DNA of 64,000 nt. Source: UBA7330 sp965243485. GTDB lineage: Bacteria > Bacteroidota > Bacteroidia > Cytophagales > Cyclobacteriaceae. Made by a program: the position numbers and the translations under genes. The stretch's first letter is position 1. Every line of letters starts with the position of its first letter. Shown here in pieces: positions 52,002 through 62,031 of the stretch. The stretch is taken from the NCBI GenBank assembly GCA_965243485.1, contig CBDEVP010000001.1, forward strand, positions 3,224,001 through 3,288,000. Direction: 5' to 3'. Under the pieces are notes generated by a model. The model was not told the DNA's origin, made no database searches, and saw only the letters and a list, made by a program, of their open reading frames with translations.

Positions 52002-53657
52002 TCAATAAGGCAACCCGGTTCCCTGCAACAACCACGGTTTAGACCAGGCGCTGTTTTTAGGGTCAGGTGATGCAAATGAAGTAGGCGCCAGATTTTCTAT
52101 GGCATTTTCCGCATTCACAGGGTTTGTAGCAATGTCTTCGTTGAGACTGTAATAAAAGCGTAATGGCAAGGCTTGTCTTGTAGCAGAAAAGCCTGTTTGT
52201 AAGTCGGGCATTCCTGTTCTTCTGTAGTCAAACCAGGATTCAGCCGCTGCTGTCCAACTGGCTATCCATTTTTGAAAAATGATATCCTCAAGCCCAGTGT
52301 AGGCTGCTCCGGCAATATAACTACCAAATTGATTACCCACACCCCATGCTTTTAATGATTCTTCTACACCATTTTCATAATGATCTTCTGCAGTACCTGG
52401 AGCCCAGCCATAAAGCGCAGCCTCTGCCAGGATAAAATGTACTTCGGAAGCAGACATGAGTCTCATCTGAAGTAAATCACCCGTGTTCTCCGCATACATT
52501 AAATTTAACTGTGATATGTGCGGATTGTACGCTCCCTGGGTTGTATAGTTCGGTGTGAGGTTGTATGCCTGAGCAGATTGGGTCTGAGCAGGGATACCCA
52601 CATAATCCTGGTCGAAATCAAGGCGTAAATCCGGTTCATCAGAGAAATTATCTAAAAATTCGTCTACCACATCCTGTGAAACCTGCCTTACTCCATTCAC
52701 AATTTGATCTACACCAGTACCGCCAACAAGCTCGAGTGGAATCTCAACCTGGGTAAACCAGACCCCCAGACGCGGATCATTGAAGTGCTGCATGGTATCC
52801 ACCAGTGTGGCGCACGGTTTCCTTCGCAGGTATTCACTGGACGGGTCATTGGGTGAATACTCCATGGTTATCGGCCATGAGGTATTTGGTGAATCGCCGG
52901 GATAGCTGATGTTGGCATCATCTTCAGTACTTGTGATCAGTGGGTAAGTAGCAGGATCAGAAGCGATCTCAGTGATTCCTGCCTCCGCATAATTTGGCTC
53001 TTTTGCCTGTAACCTCATGTAGTAACGCAGAGCAAGGGAATTTGCCAGCTTTCTCCACTTTGTGATATCACCTCCGTAAAGAACATCCTGGGAACTATTG
53101 ACAGGGGACCCGCCTGTAGTAGAAAGCAAGGTATTGGCTGTTTTTAGGTCATCCAGAATTCCATGATAGATATTTTGTTGTGAGTCAAAAACCGGCTTAA
53201 CAATGCCTTCATCCACTTTTAAGGATTCTGAGTAGGGAGCATCGCCCCACAGATCGGTAATCAGTCCAAAAGTGTAGGCCTTGATGATCAGCCCGATTCC
53301 CTGATGGTATTCAAGCTCTCTGTCTAAAGCTTTTTTATAAAACTCATCGGCATTACGCAAAATACCATAATAACCACTCCAGCTTTGTCCCGGATTGTTC
53401 CAGGCATAGTTGTTGTGACCTCCCGACCATCCGGTTTTTTGGGTATGTTGCATCACCCCGGCAATATCCCCGATTCCCATATCTACAATACGGCTCCCAA
53501 GGTCTGTGAGCATTGTAGGCAAGAGAAGGTTCAGGTCTGTAGTTTCCGGTGCTGGTGCATTTGGGTTGATGTTCAGTTCGTCCAGGTCTTCACAGGCAAA
53601 TAATACCATGAGAAAACTCAAAGTCATAGCGACAAATATTTGATTCCACTTTTTCAT
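52002..53657 (-). CDS. SusD/RagB-family nutrient-binding outer-membrane lipoprotein, pair 1
   Basis: About 551 residues. I place the start at ATG 53657, preceded by GAAAGAG; the TTG at 53666 in that motif is not needed. Lipoprotein signal ending L-F-A-C, then the SusD-like_2 pattern DELNINPNAP, MQHTQKTGW, GYYGILRNADEF, LWGDAPYSESL, WRKLANSLALRYYMRL, AEAALYGWAPG and the C-terminal WSKPWLLQGTGLPY. It forms the lid over the SusC barrel and presents an unknown glycan or peptide. It lies 27 bp after the SusC stop in the order PKD lipoprotein, SusC, SusD. Confidence 0.93.
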   Translation of the reverse strand: MKKWNQIFVAMTLSFLMVLFACEDLDELNINPNAPAPETTDLNLLLPTMLTDLGSRIVDMGIGDIAGVMQHTQKTGWSGGHNNYAWNNPGQSWSGYYGILRNADEFYKKALDRELEYHQGIGLIIKAYTFGLITDLWGDAPYSESLKVDEGIVKPVFDSQQNIYHGILDDLKTANTLLSTTGGSPVNSSQDVLYGGDITKWRKLANSLALRYYMRLQAKEPNYAEAGITEIASDPATYPLITSTEDDANISYPGDSPNTSWPITMEYSPNDPSSEYLRRKPCATLVDTMQHFNDPRLGVWFTQVEIPLELVGGTGVDQIVNGVRQVSQDVVDEFLDNFSDEPDLRLDFDQDYVGIPAQTQSAQAYNLTPNYTTQGAYNPHISQLNLMYAENTGDLLQMRLMSASEVHFILAEAALYGWAPGTAEDHYENGVEESLKAWGVGNQFGSYIAGAAYTGLEDIIFQKWIASWTAAAESWFDYRRTGMPDLQTGFSATRQALPLRFYYSLNEDIATNPVNAENAIENLAPTSFASPDPKNSAWSKPWLLQGTGLPY

Positions 53658-53684
53658 CTCTTTCAATTTCTTGATCTCTTAATA

Positions 53685-56600
53685 TTATAAAGTAAGACTT
53701 ACTTTAAATCCTAAAGGCATTACCCAGGGAAGTACATTGTATCTTTCCACACCCTGGAGAAGCTGGCTTCCCGATGGTTGGTATGCCCTTTCAGGATCGA
53801 GGTTAAATGTATTTTTAGTCCACAATACAATGTTTCTGCTATACACAGAGACGTCGATGTTCTCCAGAAATACTTTTTGAGCGATGCTCCTTGGAAAACT
53901 GTAGTTCAGTGCAATTTCCCGGAGTTTGATATAATCTGCATCAAATACGTTGGCTAAACCAATGTCCCATGGGAAACTTACAGAATATGGTAGAAATGTA
54001 GTTCCGGGATTTCCAAGGTTTTCTCTTGTCAGGATGAAATTTCCATCTCCGTCATAAGTACCCACAACACCAGGTGAAAACACTCCGTCATACACCGTAA
54101 CTCCGCTCCAGTTTTCAGGGAAACCACCGTATTCAGGTGTTGGACCTCCCACAGGATACAACCTGTCCGGATAGATCAATTTGTCGGCATTGGCGACTAC
54201 CCAGTCACGAAGTTCCTGACTTGGTCCGGGATTTTCAGGGTCGTAGACACCCGGATAGTTCAAATTTTCAAACCAGTGATTGGTGACCTTGTCCTCGGTC
54301 AGATAGCGATAGGTTTGGGATACAAACTGACCTCCGTGTCTCCAGTCAAACGTGGCACTAAGTGAGAAATTTTTATATGAGACGGTGACCTGGCCTCCCA
54401 TCAGAAATTTAGGATTTGCATTCCCAATTTTTTCATAGGAAGAGGCGGCTTCCCATTCGGAGTCGGTTGCTGCATCAGGGATTAATGGGTACATGTAGTA
54501 TGGTGAATTTTCATCAGTGACTCTTCTCACTTTTCTGGAGTAAAGTGTGCCTACCAATCCGTCGCTGATTACATCATTACCAAACTGATCAACATTGACC
54601 AGCGCCCCCTGGGCATAACCATAACTTCGGACACGTGCCTGATCCCATAGTGCCAGGAAGGGGATTTCGTCGTCCAATTCAAGAATTCGGGTTTCATTCC
54701 TTGTAAAGTTTAAATCAACATTTACTGAAAAATCCCCGGTTCTTACAGGGGTGCCACCCATATTGATCTCAATTCCTTTGCTTCTTACCAGTCCGGCGTT
54801 AAAAATTCTGGAATTAAAACCTGTAGATGTTGGTAAAGGAACATTGAAAATCTGGTTTACATTATCAAGGGTATATATAGTTCCTTCAAATCGGATCCTG
54901 TTTTGAAAAAATTTTGCCTCAACACCCAATTCAATGGAAGTTTGCTTTTCATTTTCAAGGTCTGGATTAAATCTTGTTGCTGGAACATTCAGTCTCACGG
55001 CATTGCCCCACTGGCCTGAATTGCCATATGTTGCCTGTAAGCGATAAGGGTCGGTGTCATTTCCCGACTTTGCCCATCCTGCACGAAGTTTGAGCATATC
55101 CACCGATCTACCCATTTCTATGAATTCGTTTAGAATAACACTCAGGGAAGCTGATGGATAGCTATAACCTTGTGCCAGTGTACTTGACTTGTCATACCTG
55201 GCTGTTAAATCAACAAAAATTGATTCTCTCCATCCCAAATTGGCCAGGCCATATACGCTGTTGATGGCCTGCTCGCCCAGATAATTAGAATAGACCAGTG
55301 TCGTATTTGTAATGTTGCTCAGGTTAAACAGGTTTGGTACTACAAGACCGCTCCTGCTTTGAGCTGAGTTACTGATATTCGTGTTTTTGGTGTAGCGATT
55401 ATTACCTCCTGCAGAAACTGTGATTGAGAAATCATCAAGGAAATTATCACTATAGGTAAGCAGGAAATCCATGTTGCGCTCCAGGGTATTGCTGTTAAGA
55501 ATACCATAGGTTCCATTATTTGCTTCGCGGGAATAGCCCTGGCCTATTTTGGTTTCTTCCGTCTGGTCAATTCTGTCGAGGGTAATCCTGCCCATCAGGC
55601 TTAGCTTGGGAGTGATTTCCCAGTTGGCCATTACATTGCCGAATAGTTGATAGCGATTGAAGCTATTATTCACATCGTAGGCAAGCATCCATGGATTATC
55701 ACTGTCCTGGGTCACCTTTTTGATCACATTTCCCTGACCGATGTCATAGTCTCGCAGCTTATTGATGTCTGCTTCCACGGGGGTGAAATAGGCCCATTGA
55801 AGGGGATTAGTACCACGATCACCCGCAGGTCTGTTCTTTGCGAAGCTGTTCACAAAATTAATATCTGTGCTGATGGTCACTTTTTCATGTGCTTTCGCCG
55901 AAGCTGATAAGGATAAATTATGTCTGTTAAGATCTGAATTAGGTATTAATCCATTATGGGTCATATTGGTGTATCCTAATCGGTAGCTGACATTTTCCGA
56001 AGCATTAGAAAGGGATACACTGTTTGTACTTGTGAAAGCATAGTCATTAAGAAAGTCCTGCACGTTGTTGGGATGGGACACAAGCTCTGTTGGGATTGGG
56101 TTTCCATTAGCGTCCAATGGTGAATCCCATTGAACAGCAAAATATCCTTTGTCCAATTCAGGACCTCCACCGCCAAGTCCACTGGCAACGGATGGTAAGA
56201 CACCTCCACCCACATCTTCAGGTCGATAGGAAAAGTAGCCTGCTGCAAACCTCTTTTGGGTGTCCAGAAATCTGTAAGGAAGATCAAAGTTATTGCTTGA
56301 TGTCACAGTTATTTTCATGCCTGTTCCCTGTGTAGCCTTTTTAGTGGTGATGAGAACCACACCGTTTCCTGCACGCGTACCATATAAAGCAGAAGCCGCA
56401 GGACCTTTCAGCACGGAAACGCTCTCGATGCTTTCGGGATCCAGGTCTGAAATGGCATTCCCATAGTCCACCGGATTTCTGTCTCCAAAACCACCTACAT
56501 TGTTTATGCCATTCGTCATTGGTACACCATCCACCACAAATAAAGGCTGGTTATTGGTGCTAAGTGAATAAGCTCCACGTATGGTCACATTAGTTGTGGA

Positions 56601-57113
56601 ACCAGGGCCTCCGGTTTGATTGATGGTTACACCAGCAACTTTTCCGGCCATACCTGTTAAAAAGCTTTCCTGAGCTACCCGGGTGAATTCTTCTCCTTCA
56701 ACTTTACCTACGGAGAAACCAAGAGACTTTTCTTCCCTTTTGATACCAAGAGCTGTAACTACCACTTCTGAAAGTGCTGTCACATCTTCAGTCATTTCAA
56801 TGTTAATGGTTGAACTGTTGCCTACTACCCTTTCCTGAGATTCAAATCCCACATAGGAGAAAACCAGGATTGTATTTTCATTAGGAACCTGAAGACTATA
56901 ATTTCCATCAATATCACTTATGGTACCTTCGGTTGTACCTTTGATAGAAATGTTTACTCCAGGGATGCCAGAGCCATCGGATCCGGTGACCTTGCCCCGA
57001 ATTGTTTGCTGGTCATCATTTGATGCTTTAGCCGGCATGGAGACCACAGTCACCATAAAACATATCATCATCAGATGATAAACATATTTTAATGTGTAGT
57101 TCACGTGTTTCAT
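53685..57113 (-). CDS. SusC/RagA-family TonB-dependent outer-membrane transporter, pair 1
   Basis: 1142 residues. Signal peptide (to about 30), carboxypeptidase-regulatory-like domain (about 36-115; GKVTGSDGSGIPGVNISIKGT), a TonB-box-like segment with SEVVVTALGI, plug domain (about 125-245; VDGVPM, SVLKGPAASALYGTRAGNG), and the large barrel ending in FKVSLTL. The end VERYNVLPWVMPLGFKV is characteristic. With SusD it forms the import complex powered by TonB. No sigma/anti-sigma pair is adjacent. It is clearly paralogous to the truncated SusC at the window end. The substrate cannot be deduced. Confidence 0.95.
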   Translation of the reverse strand: MKHVNYTLKYVYHLMMICFMVTVVSMPAKASNDDQQTIRGKVTGSDGSGIPGVNISIKGTTEGTISDIDGNYSLQVPNENTILVFSYVGFESQERVVGNSSTINIEMTEDVTALSEVVVTALGIKREEKSLGFSVGKVEGEEFTRVAQESFLTGMAGKVAGVTINQTGGPGSTTNVTIRGAYSLSTNNQPLFVVDGVPMTNGINNVGGFGDRNPVDYGNAISDLDPESIESVSVLKGPAASALYGTRAGNGVVLITTKKATQGTGMKITVTSSNNFDLPYRFLDTQKRFAAGYFSYRPEDVGGGVLPSVASGLGGGGPELDKGYFAVQWDSPLDANGNPIPTELVSHPNNVQDFLNDYAFTSTNSVSLSNASENVSYRLGYTNMTHNGLIPNSDLNRHNLSLSASAKAHEKVTISTDINFVNSFAKNRPAGDRGTNPLQWAYFTPVEADINKLRDYDIGQGNVIKKVTQDSDNPWMLAYDVNNSFNRYQLFGNVMANWEITPKLSLMGRITLDRIDQTEETKIGQGYSREANNGTYGILNSNTLERNMDFLLTYSDNFLDDFSITVSAGGNNRYTKNTNISNSAQSRSGLVVPNLFNLSNITNTTLVYSNYLGEQAINSVYGLANLGWRESIFVDLTARYDKSSTLAQGYSYPSASLSVILNEFIEMGRSVDMLKLRAGWAKSGNDTDPYRLQATYGNSGQWGNAVRLNVPATRFNPDLENEKQTSIELGVEAKFFQNRIRFEGTIYTLDNVNQIFNVPLPTSTGFNSRIFNAGLVRSKGIEINMGGTPVRTGDFSVNVDLNFTRNETRILELDDEIPFLALWDQARVRSYGYAQGALVNVDQFGNDVISDGLVGTLYSRKVRRVTDENSPYYMYPLIPDAATDSEWEAASSYEKIGNANPKFLMGGQVTVSYKNFSLSATFDWRHGGQFVSQTYRYLTEDKVTNHWFENLNYPGVYDPENPGPSQELRDWVVANADKLIYPDRLYPVGGPTPEYGGFPENWSGVTVYDGVFSPGVVGTYDGDGNFILTRENLGNPGTTFLPYSVSFPWDIGLANVFDADYIKLREIALNYSFPRSIAQKVFLENIDVSVYSRNIVLWTKNTFNLDPERAYQPSGSQLLQGVERYNVLPWVMPLGFKVSLTL

Positions 57114-57146
57114 GTTTTTGAAAATTTTAATATCTGAGAAGGAGCA

Positions 57147-58085
57147 TTAATTGACGACCTCGAATGTCATGATGAGTGCGTTGGTATTTACACCGATAAT
57201 TTCTTCAGGGTCGGTTCCAGCTGCCATAAACATCGTCAGTTGCATTTTAGTATCTGAAATAGAATTGAGAATAACCTTACGTTGAAAATCGTGGAAACCA
57301 ATAAATTCAGTGCCTGAAAAATCGATGGTCATGGCACCTGTGTAGGAAACGCCCCCATATACCGAAGGTACCGTCAGATCTTCACTTTCATTAAAGGTAA
57401 AGGTGGCATCGGCCTCCGGGGTGTAATCGGCGATACATAAGCCAAAAGAAGCTCCGTTTGCATTGGTAACATTTCCCCCGGTCACGAGCTGATACACATA
57501 TCCGCTAAAGGTGCCCCCGTCTTCTTTCACATCATGAACATATGAACCATCAGGGAAAAAGGTATAAGTGTCATCGTAGATAGCCCCCATACCAAACTCA
57601 GTACCGAATATTCCATCAGGAAGAGGTCTTGGTGTGCCTCCCACAGTGGAAAGCTCAGCGTCAGCATTGGCAAAATAGTCGCCACCATTTGAATGAGCTG
57701 CAGACATTTTCCAGGTCTTACCATTGCCTGTTGCCGGATCACCGGTAAGCAGTTCAAATGGAGGAAGATCAATGGCCAGGTATACTTCATCGCTCACTGT
57801 ACCAGTACTGCCTGTAACATTAAGTGAAATAGAGTAATAACCACCCACATCGTAAACATGAACAGGATTTGGTTCAGTACTGGTATTTCCATCCCCGAAA
57901 TCCCATGAATACGTATTGGCATTAATAGCCAATGCATTAAATGCCACCTGCTTTCCATCCACACTGTAGTGGAGAATTACAGATGTAGGTAGATCAGCTG
58001 TCGGGTTCTCCTCCTCACTACATGATATTAATGTTATAAACAGCAAGGAGGTAACACCAAAATAAAATAGTAGATGTTTTTTCAT
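57147..58085 (-). CDS. PKD-domain surface lipoprotein preceding SusC (SGBP-like)
   Basis: 312 residues; lipobox L-I-S-C near residue 22. The PKD domain covers about residues 35-110 (YSWDFGDGNTSTEPNPVHVYD). The remaining about 200 residues (GKTWKMSAAHSNGGDYF ... YDDTYTFFPDGSYVHDV ... FHDFQRKVILNSISDTKMQL) are a beta-rich domain of the type often annotated as hypothetical next to SusCD. It probably binds the polymer for the adjacent transporter. It is unusual in lying upstream of susC (33-bp gap) rather than after susD. Confidence 0.8.
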   Translation of the reverse strand: MKKHLLFYFGVTSLLFITLISCSEEENPTADLPTSVILHYSVDGKQVAFNALAINANTYSWDFGDGNTSTEPNPVHVYDVGGYYSISLNVTGSTGTVSDEVYLAIDLPPFELLTGDPATGNGKTWKMSAAHSNGGDYFANADAELSTVGGTPRPLPDGIFGTEFGMGAIYDDTYTFFPDGSYVHDVKEDGGTFSGYVYQLVTGGNVTNANGASFGLCIADYTPEADATFTFNESEDLTVPSVYGGVSYTGAMTIDFSGTEFIGFHDFQRKVILNSISDTKMQLTMFMAAGTDPEEIIGVNTNALIMTFEVVN

Positions 58086-58459
58086 AGTAGGCGTTTAGTT
58101 TGAAAAAAGTCAGAATAGAAGACACATTGATTCATTAAGGTATAAGTTAGTCAATTAGGGCTGATATTACAGTTTTTGTTACTGAAATTCTCAATTGTTA
58201 ATCAGAATTTCTTGTATTACATATTCACATAACAATGAGCTTATTTATTGATCATTTAATGGTTTTTTTACAAATGGATATTTAGGAACGATCCATACTA
58301 AAGTTTAGAAATTTCAAGGGTAGACTTTGCGCTTTTTACGTAAATTATTCCTTTTATTGCGCAGCATCAGAACAACGATGTATCAATTGATCACCATAAG
58401 TTTTGTTGATTTGATCACCCGGCGTATCTTCCAATTTTACTTGCGATTATGATCAGTGG
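58086..58459. other. Divergent intergenic region, AT-rich, no gene seen
   Basis: 374 bp between the minus-strand PKD/SusC/SusD operon and the plus-strand cytochrome/FG-GAP gene. It must contain both promoters, but no unambiguous TTG/TAnnTTTG pair or operator could be marked in either direction. No ORF and no stable hairpin stands out. Confidence 0.6.
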
Positions 58460-60034
58460 ATGAGGATCTTTTTTACAATAATTATTATCGGGTCTTTTAC
58501 AATGTCTTGTGGAGATGGTTCCGGATCAGGGGTAACACGCCATGCTTTAGCCCCATCAGGACTTGAGGGAAGTGTACTCGCTGTGAAGCACTGTGGCAGC
58601 TGTCATGCCTTTGTACCACCGGCCATGTTACCCAGAGACATCTGGAAGAATGATGTGCTGCCATCCATGGGTCATCGGTTAGGAATTTACAGAGGAGAAC
58701 ATCAACCGGACAGTCTGTTTGATGCAGGGGAAGTAGGGAGGATCATCCGAAGGGCCAATATTTACCCGGAGATCCCGCTCATCGCACTGGAAGACTGGGA
58801 AAAGATCGTAGCATACTTTTTGGATCAGGCCCCTGAAAATATTCCTCCGCCCGTTCGGAAAGAGCCCATAAAAATTGGATTAAAGCATTTTAAAGTAAAC
58901 CCGTCTTCGTTTTCTCACAGACCACCATTGAGCAGTATGATCCGGATTCTGCCAAATGATCAGGGCATCGTCTTCGGTGATGGTAAAAAAGACATGAGTA
59001 ACCTGACTTTTCTGGATCGGGATTTAAACCAGCAATTCAACACAAAACTAAAGACGACCCCGATCCATTACCGGGAGGATTCAGATACTGTTTATCTCGC
59101 TACGGTAGGGAAGAGCCTGTATCCTCACGATGCACCCGATGGAAATATTCTGAAACTGTTCAGGCAAAGCAAGAATGAACCTTATCGCAGTGCAAAAGTA
59201 TTAGTGCAGGACCTTCAGCGGCCTGTACATGTTTCATATGGTGACCTGACCGGAGATGGTCTGGAGGATATCGTCGTTTGTGAGTATGGCAACCTGACCG
59301 GGAAGCTAAGCTGGTTTCGAAACATGGGTGGAAATGCGTATGAAAAAGATACGCTTAAGCTGGCTCCGGGAGCGATAAAGACTGAATTGACCGACCTGGA
59401 TAATGACGGGAAAACAGATGTCCTGGCTTTGATGGCTCAGGGCGATGAGGGATTTTTCTTGTTCCGGAATCTTGGAAACGGAAAATTTGAAGAGATCCGG
59501 CTGCTAAGCTTTTTACCCCTGAATGGTTCGCAGTATTTTGAGCTGCATGATTTTAACGAAGATGGCTATCAGGACATCCTGTATGTCTGCGGCGACAATG
59601 CTGATCAAACCCCCATATTAAAAGACTATCATGGGATCTACATATATGAAAATGATGGGAACAATAATTTTAAAGAGTCTTTCTTCTACCAATTGAATGG
59701 CGCCTACAAGGCGATGGCCAATGATTATGATCTGGATGGCGACCTTGATGTTGCAGCCATTTCCTTTTTTCCGGATTATGTAAGCTGTCCTGAGGAGAGC
59801 TTTGTCTTCCTGGAAAATACGGGCAATGAGAAGTATGAAAGTTATTCTTTTGAAGATGCTTCCAGGGGCCGGTGGATCGTGATGGATGCAGCTGACATGG
59901 ATGGAGACGGAGATGTTGATATTGCCCTTGGTTCTTTTGTTGCTTTTATTGCTGCTGGCGATACAACCGGATTAGGTCAAAGATGGATAAGATCGGGGCC
60001 TTCTGTTGTTGTCTTGGAGAATACCGTAAGGTAG
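58460..60034 (+). CDS. Lipoprotein with N-terminal c-type cytochrome domain and FG-GAP/VCBS repeats
   Basis: 524 residues; lipobox T-M-S-C near residue 17. A c-type heme site C-G-S-C-H lies at residues 45-49, with Met in PSMGHRLG a possible axial ligand; residues about 35-130 have the size of a monoheme cytochrome c. The rest carries FG-GAP repeats with calcium-loop motifs: DLTGDGLEDIVV, DLDNDGKTDVLAL, DFNEDGYQDILYV, DYDLDGDLDVAAI, DMDGDGDVDIALG, forming a propeller. Related architectures occur in Bacteroidota and Planctomycetota near glycan loci; the electron partner is unknown. It sits alone on the plus strand between two SusCD operons. Confidence 0.85.
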   Translation: MRIFFTIIIIGSFTMSCGDGSGSGVTRHALAPSGLEGSVLAVKHCGSCHAFVPPAMLPRDIWKNDVLPSMGHRLGIYRGEHQPDSLFDAGEVGRIIRRANIYPEIPLIALEDWEKIVAYFLDQAPENIPPPVRKEPIKIGLKHFKVNPSSFSHRPPLSSMIRILPNDQGIVFGDGKKDMSNLTFLDRDLNQQFNTKLKTTPIHYREDSDTVYLATVGKSLYPHDAPDGNILKLFRQSKNEPYRSAKVLVQDLQRPVHVSYGDLTGDGLEDIVVCEYGNLTGKLSWFRNMGGNAYEKDTLKLAPGAIKTELTDLDNDGKTDVLALMAQGDEGFFLFRNLGNGKFEEIRLLSFLPLNGSQYFELHDFNEDGYQDILYVCGDNADQTPILKDYHGIYIYENDGNNNFKESFFYQLNGAYKAMANDYDLDGDLDVAAISFFPDYVSCPEESFVFLENTGNEKYESYSFEDASRGRWIVMDAADMDGDGDVDIALGSFVAFIAAGDTTGLGQRWIRSGPSVVVLENTVR

Positions 60035-60059
60035 ATAGTTTAGGGAAGGCCAAGTTACC

Positions 60060-60083
60060 ATGGTTCGCGTCCTCACGAACCAT
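60060..60083 (+). terminator. Hairpin after the cytochrome/FG-GAP gene
   Basis: Perfect 8-bp stem ATGGTTCG / CGAACCAT with an 8-base loop, 26 bp after the stop codon. The downstream sequence is A-rich rather than T-rich, so termination efficiency is uncertain. The rest of the spacer up to 60275 shows no gene. Confidence 0.45.
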
Positions 60084-60275
60084 TCAAAAATTCAAACATT
60101 TCTTTTGAGCAGTGGCTCATACCCCACCAAAACCTCTATTTCACATTAATCAAATCTACCGTAATAGTTCTGTGATTAGTAGATCCTGAGTATGGGTTAA
60201 CAAGATCCCTCGTTAGCACGTATTGTTCCGGTGCGTGGGGACACTGTGTCTTCATCAGCCAATAAAAAAACAAAA

Positions 60276-60305
60276 AAACCACCCCGCCTTTCGACGGAGT
60301 GGTTT
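60276..60305 (-). terminator. Rho-independent terminator of second SusCD operon
   Basis: AAACCAC-CCCG / CGGA-GTGGTTT stem with one G-T-type mismatch, followed on the minus strand by a T-rich run (T7-G-T7). It lies 39 bp after the SusD stop and is well formed for the minus strand. Confidence 0.85.
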
Positions 60306-60343
60306 CCAAAACAATTTATAATAAAAGCTACACTATGATCAAA

Positions 60344-62011
60344 TTAGTATGGTAGCCCTGTACCCTGAAGCACCCATGGTTTAGAGTAAGGGCTGTCCTT
60401 TCCAAGGGGTCCTGAATAACTTGTAGTTTCAAGGGACGACTCCACAGCAGAGGCAACGTTGACTGTATTATTATTCAATTCATCTCCACCATAACCAAAC
60501 CGAATTGCAGGAACGGGTGCCACTGCACCGGCACCCACAGTTAGATTTGGCAGGCCTGTACGCTTGTAGTCATTCCATGCTTCAGTAGCTGAAGTAAATG
60601 ACGCCACCCACTTTTGAGTGATGATTTGCTCAATGGTTCCGGCATAGGGAACAGAGGCAATAAATGTATTGTATTGATCCGCAACACCCCAGTTTTCCAG
60701 TGAAGCTTGAACACCGGCATTGTAGTGTGCTTCTGCGCTACCAACGGACCAACCATTCAAAGCCATCTCAGCCAGTGTGAAATGCATTTCCGCTGCTGAT
60801 ACCAGCCGTGCCTGAAGCAGGTCACCCGGTTGTGCTTGCCCATCCATAAAGGTCTCTGTCAACATGGAGACATGTACATTGTGGCGGCCCTGCCCTGGAG
60901 ATGGATTGCCATTGAAACTCTGAATATCCTGCATAAATATTCCGGCAGGGATACCGATGTATTCACTGTCATCCCGGGTTACACTGTCAGGATTGTATTC
61001 ACGGGTGTAAGTAGCGGTACTTCCTCTGTAATCAATCCAGTTTGGCAGAATATCAGTAAGAGGCCCACCATTTACACTCATCTGCGATGAAGTCGATACA
61101 GGTAGTGTCAAATTTGGCACCCATCTGACTCTGACAGGTTCAAACCATACATCCAGTCGGGGATCATTGGTTGATACCAGGTGATCGATCAGTGTTGCAC
61201 AGGCCTGATATCTTGTTGAACTTTGCTCATTATCGTACTGAATAGGCCATTGATCATTGGATCCGCCAGTATAGTCTAAAGTTGCATCCTCCGAGGAAGA
61301 CATGATGTAATCACCGCTCGAGACAATACCTTCCACAATTCCCTGGTAAGCAGTACTCTTTTCAGAGATCCTTACAGCGTATCTGATGATCAGTGAATTC
61401 GCAAACTTTTCCCAGGCAGCCATATCACCTCCATAAAATAGATCCACATTTTCATCTACACCTGAATCATCACCCGTGGCAAACAAGGTAGCAGCTTCCT
61501 GAAGATCAGCAATGACACCATTGTAAATGGTCTCCTGCGAAGAGTAAGTTGGAAAAAATACGCCTTCATCAGCCTGTAAAGCGTCTTCAAATGGAGCATC
61601 TCCCCAATAGTCCGCAATCTGACCATAGATAAATGCCTTCATGGTCAGTCCGACACCTTCGTGAAATGGAAATCCATTATCCCGCGCCTTTTGTATGAGC
61701 AATTCATTGGTTCTGAGTATGTCATAATAACCTTCCCAGTCAATTGAATTCCATCCATAATAGTTATGGCCACCAGCCCAACCGGACTTCTGTGTGTGTT
61801 GCATAGCTCCGGCCATATCATTAACTCCAAGATCTAAATATCTTGATGCTGTTGGACCTAGTACCGAAGGCATCAAGAGATTCACATTACCCTCCGAAGG
61901 AGGTACCCCATTCGGGTTCTGATTCAGTTCTGTCAACCTGTCTTCACAACCTGATACAATCAGGACGAGAGCCACAACAGCGATTCCTATTTTAAATATT
62001 GATTTTTTCAT
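60344..62011 (-). CDS. SusD/RagB-family nutrient-binding outer-membrane lipoprotein, pair 2
   Basis: 555 residues; lipoprotein signal ending V-S-G-C. The same layout as pair 1: TELNQNPNGVPPSEG, MQHTQKSGWAGGHNYYGW, YWGDAPFEDAL, WEKFANSLIIRYAVR, LAEMALNGWSVGSAEAHYNAG, and the C-terminal YSKPWVLQGTGLPY that pair 1 shares. The two are close paralogues, so the locus arose by duplication of a SusCD pair. 20-bp gap to the SusC stop. A rho-independent terminator follows. Confidence 0.93.
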   Translation of the reverse strand: MKKSIFKIGIAVVALVLIVSGCEDRLTELNQNPNGVPPSEGNVNLLMPSVLGPTASRYLDLGVNDMAGAMQHTQKSGWAGGHNYYGWNSIDWEGYYDILRTNELLIQKARDNGFPFHEGVGLTMKAFIYGQIADYWGDAPFEDALQADEGVFFPTYSSQETIYNGVIADLQEAATLFATGDDSGVDENVDLFYGGDMAAWEKFANSLIIRYAVRISEKSTAYQGIVEGIVSSGDYIMSSSEDATLDYTGGSNDQWPIQYDNEQSSTRYQACATLIDHLVSTNDPRLDVWFEPVRVRWVPNLTLPVSTSSQMSVNGGPLTDILPNWIDYRGSTATYTREYNPDSVTRDDSEYIGIPAGIFMQDIQSFNGNPSPGQGRHNVHVSMLTETFMDGQAQPGDLLQARLVSAAEMHFTLAEMALNGWSVGSAEAHYNAGVQASLENWGVADQYNTFIASVPYAGTIEQIITQKWVASFTSATEAWNDYKRTGLPNLTVGAGAVAPVPAIRFGYGGDELNNNTVNVASAVESSLETTSYSGPLGKDSPYSKPWVLQGTGLPY

Positions 62012-62031
62012 TTTTTAATCCTTTCTACCAA

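Noticed and set aside
52002..58085. Assigning the first SusCD pair to laminarin uptake
   Set aside because: It lies over 20 kb away on the other strand with no glucanase beside it; sequence alone does not give a substrate.
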